Part shown: one piece after another, positions 11,960 to 21,311 of the stretch
Position numbering within the stretch: the first letter of the stretch is position 1
Layout: every line of letters starts with the position of its first letter
Source of the DNA: Hygrocybe punicea
Lineage: Eukaryota > Basidiomycota > Agaricomycetes > Agaricales > Hygrophoraceae
NCBI GenBank assembly: GCA_963556145.1
Contig: OY744471.1
Span: 1,667,590 to 1,731,589, forward strand
DNA: 64,000 nt
Reading direction: 5' to 3'
Notes under the pieces: generated by a model
What the model was told of the DNA's origin: nothing
Seen by the model: the letters and a program-made list of their open reading frames with translations, nothing else
The model's database searches: none
Position numbers and translations under genes: made by a program

Positions 11960-12075
11960 GGTTGAGATCAGACATGAGGATATAATGATGGTATAATGGT
12001 ATAATGAGGATAATGATGGTATAACGATGGTATAACGGGGTAATGAGGATAACGATGGTATAACGGGGTTATTCC
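11960..12075. repeat. Degenerate microsatellite (ATGATGGTATAA type)
   Basis: Variants of GGATAATGATGGTATAA and ACGATGGTATAACGGGG alternate several times just before the fold-back element. Confidence 0.7.
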
Positions 12076-12120
12076 GATTCGTCTTTGCCGCTACTTCAAT
12101 GCTTATTAAATTATATATTA

Positions 12121-12932
12121 CAGTCGTTTGTAGTGAGCTTGACACTGGTTGGAAATTTTTTGATCAATTAAAATAATATGGACTTAGTGAAAATTTCTGT
12201 GCTCTACCTTGTATCTCATGAAGTACTGCATGGATTAACATGGTTACAGAGGGAAAGTTGTACTATTTCTTAAGGGCTATCTACTGCTATCATTACATTT
12301 GGACCATATTTTGTATTTGGTGACTTGTAGATGAAACAAAAGGTAAACCAGTACTTTTTGACACCCAAAATGATATTGTCAAATTATGGCATCAAATGCA
12401 CTTCTATGAAAAAGATTGTAGGGAGAAAATTGTTCATTTTTTCAAGGGCTAAAAGTACATATACCGTGTTTTTCTTTATTTTTGTCCTTTGAGCTCATAA
12501 TCATGATTCTTGTGGCATTTCAACCCTAATGTGGACAAACATAGTACAGATAATATTGCCTCAAAGGACAAAAATAAAGAAAAACACGGTATATGTACTT
12601 TTAGCCCTTGAAAAAATGAACAATTTTCTCCCTACAATCTTTTTCATAGAAGTGCATTTGATGCCATAATTTGACAATATCATTTTGGGTGTCAAAAAGT
12701 ACTGGTTTACCTTTTGTTTCATCTACAAGTCACCAAATACAAAATATGGTCCAAATGTAATGATAGCAGTAGATAGCCCTTAAGAAATAGTACAACTTTC
12801 CCTCTGTAACCATGTTAATCCATGCAGTACTTCATGACATACAAGGTAGAGCACAGAAATTTTCACTAAGTCCATATTATTTTAATTGATCAAAAAATTT
12901 CCCACCAGTGTCAAGCTCACTACAAATGACTG
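12121..12932. mobile_element. Fold-back (long inverted repeat) element, TA-flanked
   Basis: The two halves are nearly perfect inverted copies of about 380 bp each around a short centre near 12500-12560. The ends read TA-CAGTCGTTTGTAGTGAG and CTCACTACAAATGACTG-TA, so the element is bounded by TA on both sides, the target duplication typical of Tc1/mariner-type elements. No coding capacity. Related copies lie at 40735-61355 (split) and 42251-42780. Confidence 0.85.
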
Positions 12933-12934
12933 TA

Positions 12935-13460
12935 AAGCTTGTGCTTGTACTATTAATTAAACATTACTACAAATCTAGAGTAACTGGGATTGGAGTAGCA
13001 ACAAGTCATGGCAATTGGGATTGGAGTAGCGACAAGTCGTGGCATTGTTTGTATTATTATAGTGCTCACCTGAGGGCAGGTTCTGGTCGGTTTTCCCTGA
13101 ATACCAAAATGGGTTCAAAACCGCCCTGGATGTCAACTATGGTCCTTGGCTAAATGGTAGTCAATCACTTTCTTCTGCAAGTCTAGTAGCAGTCTAGTAG
13201 TTAGTACAATTATTTATTTTTCGTAATTCAACGTCCCAATTGTGAATTCGCACCGATCATGACTTCGAATTACTGTAAAGGTGGTTACAAACGACGAAGA
13301 GTCATGGTGGGCTACAACTTGAAGTCGGACTTGGAGGTCACGGTGAGCATACCAATGTGGCCCAGGACCATTCCCAGTGCTTGAACCTTCGTTCTTAGCA
13401 TAATAGTGTCACCAAATTCCTGGACCTGCATGCGCATGACCATGACGACACGGACAAGGA
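12935..13460. other. No gene seen
   Basis: Contains a short direct duplication near 12980-13035 (GGGATTGGAGTAGCRACAAGTC, two copies) and otherwise unremarkable sequence between two repeats. Confidence 0.4.
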
Positions 13461-14255
13461 CACGGATTCGATGTAGAGGGTCCTCAACCCTCTGAGGCCA
13501 TAACATCGATATCTCGCGAATCCGCTCGAACCCGACGTCTCTAGCAATCTACGCTCGAACCCGACGCAACCCGATGCATACCGACTAGCATGGCCGCTCA
13601 CGTACCTGGTCGGTCCATCTCCTAAACTCACGGAACTTCAAATATCAAAGATAGATCTCATCAGACTGGAATCCCAATGTCGGACTTGCCTTATTCGCAC
13701 CTAGCGTCTCCCTTATGGAGATATAGTAAAGTATATTACATCTTTTACGGTTTTTATATCTTCCACCCATTTTCCCTGTCATGGTCGCCTCGCAACCCCC
13801 TTCCTACTTTTCCATTTTTATTCTCCTTTGTTTTCTCTCATTGGCCGAGGACTCTCGTCCGAATCTAGGTACAGAAATTTGTAGTATAAAAACGGTGCCC
13901 AAGCACCGTCTCATAATAAGAAACCAGTTCCCCCGTTTCCTCTCTCTGAGAATTAGTCTCTCAGTAAAATCCATTGCACACATTGCTCGTCGGATTCCTC
14001 GACGCTCTCCCCATCGTTCTACCGCCTTTATCTCTATGTCCCTTGTCACCCGACACCCGACCCGCCGTACCCGACATTGTTGGCTTTGTCGGCTTTGACC
14101 GGTCTCGATAGATTTCAGTAGTTTACTCGGCGGCTTCTTACCATTTATATCCTATCATTTTACTGAAGCTTGTTAGACTATTCCTAGTCACTTCTACGCT
14201 GACCCCCACAGGCTTAGGATTACTATTCCGCAGCCACCCCGACCTCGCCTTTACA
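13461..14255 (+). repeat. LTR-like repeat, 5'- and 3'-truncated copy
   Basis: Matches 39540-40540 plus 62352-62465 along its length: GATGTAGAGRGTYCTCAAC at the start, GTAGTATAAAAACGGTGCCC (TATA-box-like, near 13890) in the middle, CACTTCTACGCTGAC near the end. Similarity stops just before the SPT5-like pseudogene at 14281, so an LTR-type promoter abuts that gene. The shared layout (U3-like part, TATA, pyrimidine-rich part) suggests a retrotransposon LTR. Confidence 0.65.
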
Positions 14256-14280
14256 TCGAATTTAAATTATGATTCAGAGA

Positions 14281-16806
14281 TGAGCTCGGAGTCGCCTGGT
14301 AAATCATCCCCGTCTCATCCTCTGCAATTTGAAGACTTCATAGATCTAGGGTCAGACGCCAACTCAGAGTCTGCGCTGCTCGCAACCGAGCATTTCTGGG
14401 TCCAGCGGCCAAGCTATCAACATTCACTTCAGGACGAGCACGAAGAACTGGCAAGCCAGGCAGAGTGGCTCAAAGAGAAATATCAACGGAATAGTGTCAT
14501 CCCTACTATGCTTGATTCAACTCCCGACACTCAATTGCAGGTTCTCGATGAACCTCATGCTGGAGACATGAATCTTTGGCATGTTAGCATCAAGGCGAGT
14601 GGTCTAATAAGTCTTTGCTACTCAACTTGACGTTGCTGTTTGTTATAGCATGGGTTGGAGTTGGATTGCCTGGAATTTCTTCTTCACAAATGTGGCAGCA
14701 CTGATGGCTCGAGTCTGACGATCACTTCCGCCTTCTGGCAACCATCCATTCCAGGTGCTATCTATGTCGAAGCCCCAAGTACTGGGGATATTCAACGTGC
14801 TTTTGCACACATGCACATAGTCTATGTTGATCGGGAAATTAGCCTCGTGCCCCTGCCTGAGCGCATGCAACTTCTCGAGTTGAAAATGGTGAACTCAGCC
14901 ATGACTGTGGCCGAAGGTGACTGGGTGCATACCAGGAGTGGCACATACAAAGGGGATATTGGTTATGTCATGGAGGTGGTCACATACAGTGCCAAGGTTA
15001 GAGTGTTCCTTGTGCCTCGCCTCTCCTACCTCGAGCCTTCCAAGGATCTCAAGCGCTTGGTGGAAACTCGTCCTCTTCCCATGCTGTTTGATGCTGACCA
15101 AGCCCGCAACATTTTTGGTACCGAAGCTGTTCAACAGGGCAAAGATTGGCTCACATTCCAGGGGATGAAGTTCAAGGATGGCTTTTTGGAATGATGGGTT
15201 AATGTTCACACCTTGAACACAATGAATGTCCATCCTACTTTTGAGGAGATCAAATTGTTCAACGCGAGTTTGGGATGGTGTAAAGTGGCCAGGCATTGGT
15301 GGAAAGTCGAGGACACCATTGCTTCATTGAGCGTTAACAATCGCATCAAAATTATTAAAGGAGAGCTGAAAGGACTTCACGGTATTATCACCTCCAAGGA
15401 TGTCAACTCAGTGCAAGTGCACCTGCGCAAAGACAACAATGATGCTCTGAATGAGGACTAACTAGTTGAGGTTCCAGCACATCAGATTCATAAATCTTTC
15501 AGTGTTGGAGACTACGTTCGTGTATGACTGGGCGTTCATGCTGGTAAATCGGGTTTTATAGTGGGCATGTCTAGCGATTACATTTTGCAAATTACTACGG
15601 CATCAGCCGACTCGCAATTTAACAATATAGAGGTAAAGGCATTGCTCCCATGTAGATCCTCTTGTTGACGTCGTCTTGATGAGTCAAACCTCATTCATTC
15701 GGTTTCCGATCATATAGAAGTACATGCCCTCCATGTCGATTTCGTGGAGCAGAACCGTTTACTGAGGCCCCTGGCCGGAACCATTACCCAACACCCTGTC
15801 ATGCAAACCATCAAAGATCCAGTAGCTGGAAAGAGGGTGCTCGTGGTGGGGTTGAATAAATTTTGTGGGTATCATGGGACCATCATACACACCCACGAAC
15901 ATCTCAAAATGTATGACGTCCGCATGGATGCTAATGGCAAAGTCATGCGATTTAAAGAAGACTTCTTGGTTGAGATATCGTAAAACTCATGTTTATATAC
16001 CTGTTCCATAAGGTGCCTGACTTCTGCTTGATGCAGGAATCGCAGGCCACTATATTATTTTCAGGATGCCCTGCCAGAAGCTTCCCAGCCGGTATTGCTA
16101 CTCTCCCTTGAATCGGTTGTTCCCAGGCCCTCAACACCCATGTGGGAATCTCCTTTGGCCTGGGGTGGAAGTCCTGCTTGGGAACCTCCTTCCTGAACAC
16201 CACTGCCAGACCGAGATTCTCTGTCAACAGCCCTCTTGAAGTGGCTAAATCGTGGGGAACCCAGCTCTCAGGATCCCTCAATACAATCACCAGGGAAAGT
16301 TATAAACAATGATATAGAAGAAAGAGGGGTATCCTTACCATCGGGTACTGTTCCACTATTGCCACATTTCCCATTTGCTGACTCCTTTGCACAGGTGTCC
16401 ACAAAGACTGGCTTGCCATGCAAAGTTTGCATGGAAAATCGATCAAATTGCGTGTATCAGGCTTCAACAGAAATCTGGGCGGCTGGAGAAAAGGTATTAG
16501 CGAAGGCACCGTCGCCCGCACTTTGGGCATGCCTGTCAGCGGTGATCCACCAGAAATTGAGATCAAGCTGATGATTCCGGGCACCGATACAGTTCTGATC
16601 CTGTTGCGTTACCTTGAACCAGTACATCCCTGGGGTGCCAAGGAAAAGGTGGTTTGTATTGCTGGAGATCATCAAGGAGTAGATGTAGTCATTGTGGAAG
16701 CTGGAGAATATCTGTGGCGTTTGGCACCATTAGATAATCCTCGCTGCCCTCTATATACCGCTCTGCGTGAGCATCTCATAATTTTAACAAATTTGATAGT
16801 ATCATG
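14281..16806 (+). pseudogene. SPT5-like (NGN/KOW) transcription elongation factor pseudogene
   Basis: An acidic N-terminus (MSSESPGKSS) leads, through a GC-AG intron at 14596-14648, into an NGN-type domain. Its landmarks are LWHVSIK, LELDCLEFLLHKCG, SAFWQPSIPGAIYVEAPS and LVPLPERMQLLELK. A KOW motif follows: VAEGDWVHTRSGTYKGDIGYV. Further KOW-like blocks follow, such as RIKIIKGELKGLHGIITS and GKRVLVVGLNKFCGYHGTI. The same frame runs on to 15983 but is cut by stops at 15192 (TGA), 15459 (TAA), 15525 (TGA) and 15666 (TGA). A C-terminal part with GTDTVLILLRYLEPVHPW lies in another frame at 16418-16806. True Spt5 is an essential RNA polymerase II/I factor; this resembles the expanded, element-associated Agaricomycete copies. 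It is not functional as read. Confidence 0.75.
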
Positions 16807-16809
16807 AAT

Positions 16810-17778
16810 TTAATCCATTAATTTCTTTCCAATCGTATATTCTCTTAAATCAAGCCTGTGTGACAGGCCATGGAATAACATTATATGCACAAAAACAAAA
16901 AAATTTGTAGTTCAAAAAATTGAAGGGCAACAGAAAACCGAGTCACCCTTGTTGGAAACTACGGGAAAAAGTCCCAAATGCCTCCTCTTCGCTTTCCAGA
17001 TCCTCCTCCTCTTGGCTCTGTGACACCTTCAACAATGCGTCCTTCCCCTTCTGACTGAAATGTCCAAAACTTCCAGCGCCAACTTCAAGATGGATTGTGA
17101 GGTCGAGAAAGGGGAGGTGGCTCTGTGTTGCAGTAAAGCCAGTAAAGGTCATGGTGTACTGGCCCACCCCAAGACCCAGTGATTCTGAATTCCTCCATAA
17201 TGAGTTGGTCTTGTATTTTCATTAATTCATCCAGCTGCTGCACTAGTGTAGTGCACATAGTCTGCTTCTTCTGGGAAATTTTGCTTAAAGATTGCTGGAA
17301 CTCGGATGTTTAGCTCATATGGACAAACTACAACAATCGTTATCAGTTCCTGGTCATGTTGGAGATTTAAGACTCACTATAGTGGGATCCAGCCCATAAT
17401 CATCTTCGAAGAAAGGATGTTGGAAAAGATAATTCTGAACAGCAGCAAGTTGAAAGCAATCTGTCTGATTGAGATAGTACATCATTATTTACAAGATAGG
17501 AGATAGGAGTAGGCGGAGACACTGAGGATAGCAGAGTTTTACAAGAGATGCCCTGAGGTAACATTGCATTTCCAGGATCATGTGCCAAACTGGGTCTTTT
17601 TCTGGTACACAATATATGTTGAGTGAGACTTGGAATAATATCAAGTAGAGTGTTGTAGTCCATGATCAAAAACTTCCTGTTATTTAGACAAATTAGTCAC
17701 TCCATCATGCAGTCTGATGGCGACATGGGTAGACAATGGGAAGAAATACTGGACGCCGAAGTGAGTACAGCACACCAT
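16810..17778. other. No confident gene
   Basis: A 75-codon minus-strand frame at 16943-17167 ends in an acidic patch (SQEEEDLESEEEAFG) and could be a last exon of an unknown gene, but nothing upstream joins to it convincingly. Confidence 0.3.
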
Positions 17779-17786
17779 AATATAGC

Positions 17787-18250
17787 TAGGGATGACCAAG
17801 GGTTGACATATGTGATAGGGTGAGATTTTCCAAGGGTTTTGAAGGATTTGTTCTTGAATCATTATCTATTGCAGATAGTGATAGAAACTTGGTGGGAATT
17901 TCAAAGAGTTATATATTTTCTAGTTTCTCTCCAAAATTTAGGTCAAATTTCTTCAGTAGTTATTGTGCAGTTCCATTTTCAAAAAGGAGTGTTTTTCAAA
18001 AACCATAGGGGTTAAAAAACGCGGACCCCTATGGTTTTTGAAAAACACTCCTTTTTGAAAATGGAACTGCACAATAACTACTGAAGAAATCTGACCTAAA
18101 TTTTGGAGAGAAACTAGAAAATATATAACTCTTTGAAATTCCCACCAAGTTTCTATCACTATCTGCAATAGATAATGATTCAAGAACAAACCCTTCAAAA
18201 CCCTTGGAAAATCTCACCCTATCACATATGTCAACCCTTGGTCATCCCTA
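17787..18250. mobile_element. hAT-type fold-back MITE with 8-bp target duplication
   Basis: Two arms of about 215 bp are inverted copies around a short centre at about 18005-18026. The ends are TAGGGATGACC and GGTCATCCCTA, fitting the hAT end consensus YARNG. AATATAGC is present directly on both sides (17779-17786 and 18251-18258). The near-identity of the arms implies recent origin or gene conversion. There is no coding capacity. Confidence 0.9.
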
Positions 18251-18373
18251 AATATAGCTCATTTGTTGTCTCAGTGGCACTCAGCTGAGGCCTTATGCGC
18301 AGAAGAACAAGTTGCAAAGTTACAAGTCCATGACACCGAGCCTGTCAGGTGAAATGGCAGCCTCCCTAGGAGT

Positions 18374-18433
18374 CTTGCTTAAGCAATGTACTTTATAATG
18401 CAAATCAAGTTTAAACAGAACTTTGTTTAAACA
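18374..18433 (+). repeat. KDZ element left terminal inverted repeat
   Basis: About 55-60 bp align to the reverse complement of 29338-29391, including CAATGTAC, AATGCAAA and two GTTTAAAC words at matching spacing. Confidence 0.7.
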
Positions 18434-18468
18434 GACAGCTAATTTTACGTGTTTAAACAGGAGTAATT
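18408..18468. repeat. GTTTAAAC cluster, left subterminal
   Basis: Three exact GTTTAAAC palindromes lie within 60 bp, followed by weaker GATTAAAC words to about 18660. They mirror the cluster at the other end of the KDZ element and are candidate transposase-binding sites. Confidence 0.7.
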
Positions 18469-18720
18469 TAAGTAGTGGGTAATGAAACTTGGATTTAATG
18501 GAATCCGAAATTCAGAGCTCAGTGGATTAAACACACATGGTTGAAGTGATTTAAATTAAATACATTGAGCAGATTAAACATTGTTGAATCGGATGAAACA
18601 CAATCCTAGCCACCTGCACAATTGGAAAGTTAGCAGGTTAATGCCACACAGGATTAAAGCATACAGTGTCTCGTCTTGCGTTTATTTTGTGTATTCGCAC
18701 GTTTGCTGCTTGGCCTACCC

Positions 18721-20896
18721 CTAAACAACCCGTAGTTCAGTTTTTCTGCTGCTGCTGCAGGAAAAGGAGGAGATAGCGTACTCTAGATTTTCCTGAATCC
18801 CTGCCGCTTTGCGCTTTGTCCCACGAGTCACAGTCCCATCACTCGTACCATGAGCGCTCCGTGTCTTCTGTGAGTTCTCGGCGACAGAAGACCGTGTTTT
18901 CCGTGAGTTCTCGGCAACAGAAGATCGTGTCTTTCGTGAGTTCTCGGCAACAGAAGATCGTGTCTTTCGTGAGTTCTCAGCAACGCAAGACCGTGTCCTT
19001 CGTGTACTGAAAAGAATGCCGCCAGTTGTCCTGCCTCTCTGTGTCTTCGACTTCTTGCTTTCGCATTCAATCTCCTCCGAATTATGTCCTACCTGTCCAC
19101 CCTTGCCGTTGCTCAGTGTCTCCTTGGCAGTAGGGCTCTCACTTATTGCCACTTTCTCCCCTGCGTTTTTGCTGTTCCCTGCCTCACCAACACTTGTCCC
19201 CGCAGCCTCACTTGTGGCATTCTCATGCTGCAATTCTGCATCAGCACCCTCTCTGTAGTATTGTTCTCACTTACCACTTTCTCCTCTGCATTTTCACCAT
19301 CCTCTGCCTCACTGACACTTGTCACCGGTGCCTCACTTGTCGTGTCCTTGCGCTGCAACTCATGCACAAGTGGGACGTGCACTCCAGCAGCAATGGCCCC
19401 AAGTTCTGTGTCATCATCGTCGCTGTCTTCTTCATCACCAGCTGTGTGCTGCGCTTCAATGTCAGCCTGACGGTCACCAATGCATCTAAGAATCTCAGCC
19501 TTCTGCAGGAACATAAATGGTTGTTCATCAGTGTCTCTGGAAGCTGTCGAAGCAAGATACTCCGAGAGAATGATAATGTGGGCAAGTGACATAAGCTCTG
19601 GCGCTTGCAGTTTGACTGGGACGATGAAACTTTGCACATCATAATAGTCGGAAGGGTTAACGGAAATATCAGCCCAAGGTATTGCAGCAAAATGCTGATC
19701 GGCTGGCCAGGTATGACCTAGGTGTAATCACTCGAAATAATCCAGCAGAAGGCTGTACTGGACTGACTTACACCACAATGTGCTGAAGTATTTTTCCAGA
19801 ATGGCACGAATATCGCCCAAAATCATCTTGTTGAACTCGACAGCAGGGAACAAAGGTATTCCTGCAGAGTTACGAGGAATTTGAAGGTCTGTGGAGTCAT
19901 CACTCTTGATGCTGGGTCCTGGTGAATTGATTAAGGCAACATAGCGTGTCCAAGTTCATGCAGCAACTCACGAGGGAGGACCCTTTTGGCATACTGAAAC
20001 CATGGCGTTTCGAAATGCTCTGTGAAGTCTTTGAGCTGGGATCTCATATCAAGCTTGTTATGGACTGAATGGGCATTGACTCTGTCATTTTATTAGGTGT
20101 GGCACTACAGAGGGCCGGTTGGTGCACTTACACGCCACTATCGAGATCGCCATGTTCATCACGGAATGCGAAGAACAGCATCATCTCGGCAGGGCCAAGC
20201 TTACCATTCTGGCAGAGCGTCTTGAGGGCAAACCATGCTGCTTTCATAAACTCTTTCTGATTTCTAAGGTGACCCGGTCGTGTTAAATCATAGCCATAGG
20301 AAAGATCAAGAAATGCACACCGAGGAATATCACTTTCAACTTCCTCAGCCCTTTTCTCATATGCCTGCTGATCCTCCTCATCCTCCCACATCTCCTTCAA
20401 AACGACTTGGTAAAACCCTGCATGCCCCCCATCAGTATCAGCATCCTTTCGATGTTTCGCAGCCTCAGTATTGATCTCGTTCTTTCGTTCTTGTTCATAG
20501 AGCTGGCGCCCAGTAACACTTGAGGAGAGATTGATAAAAAATTGATCTCCATGAGTGTTTGACGTGGACTGGCTTTTTCGTTTCATAGTGCTGAAGCGGT
20601 TTGTGAACTTGTGGATGATTCGCTGAAGAACCAATCAATCCCCTGAATCATGACGTGAATTGACATACCATGGTCCAGGTCGTCAGAGTCACATCCCCTT
20701 CGCAAAGCAGTTGGTCTTGAAACAGAGATGACGACTTGATAGTTTCCGCAGTGTCCTGCTTCCACCTTGTTAAGGAAGCACCCTTCATTCCTTTCAAGTC
20801 AGGATCAAGCTCGTACACCTTGGCCTCGAATGCTTGCATGTAGCTGTTAATATATGCGTCCTGAGCAGGAGTAAACTGTGATCTGCGTCCGACCAT
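18721..20896 (-). CDS. KDZ-associated conserved fungal hypothetical protein
   Basis: The gene starts at 20896 with MVGRRSQFTPAQDAYINSYM; exon 1 ends at 20669. Exon 2 from 20622 has HKFTNRFSTMKRKSQS, NLSSSVTGRQLYEQE and EMMLFFAFRDEHGDLDSG. Later exons read NKLDMRSQLKDFTEHFETPW, EFNKMILGDIRAILEKYFST and QSFIVPVKLQAPELM. The C-terminus is low complexity: an acidic patch, two diverged ~45-residue repeats around TSEAxxTSVxEA, then a 33-bp tandem repeat encoding RKTRSSVAENS. Related proteins are common in Agaricomycetes, but no function is known to me. The frame changes near 19230, between the two TSEA repeats, and no believable intron bridges it. This points to a frameshift, so the gene is possibly defective near its 3' end. 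Confidence 0.6.
18862..19007 (-). repeat. 33-bp coding tandem repeat, 4-5 copies
   Basis: GTGAGTTCTCGG recurs at 18870, 18903, 18936 and 18969, exactly 33 bp apart. On the coding strand each unit encodes RKTRSSVAENS or a close variant, giving a basic, Ser-rich tail. Confidence 0.9.
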
Positions 20897-21311
20897 AGTA
20901 ACGAAAGGATGGTGTGGATTTGATGAAACAGGAACGATTCAGAACCTTTATATGAACTGACCTTGAAGTCAATGTGAAGGCCACTCATCGAAGAAAGCCA
21001 CACCGCTTGTTTAAACCTCCTTCAGACATTGCATGCACTGTTGTAACTGTTATTGTTCCCTCTGTAATGTGACAGCAAATGTACCTTGAATCAGTAGATG
21101 ATGTCACGAAGCAAATAATATTACTTACAGGCAGTTCTGCAGACGAAGATAGACATCAGTTCATTTCATCTTCGTTAGTTGCAAACCATTGTGGTGAAAG
21201 ATGACCGTGAGCAGACAATTCACATGCCACACATGAGAAGTCATGAATAGTCACATTACGAGACGAGAACATTACACGAAGATGGGGAGAAACAATGGCA
21301 TCAGCTAAAAG
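20897..21311. other. Short spacer inside KDZ element
   Basis: About 400 bp upstream of one minus-strand gene and downstream of another; it should hold the promoter of the former. No distinct motif was seen. Confidence 0.3.

Noticed and set aside
18374..18382. An 8-9-bp target duplication flanking the KDZ element
   Set aside because: Flanks at the inferred ends (CCTAGGAGT and TCATATGGA) do not match; either the ends are slightly off or the duplication has decayed.
19084..19589. Plus-strand open frames over the KDZ accessory gene
   Set aside because: They are antisense to the spliced minus-strand gene and have only composition-driven Ser/Leu-rich content.
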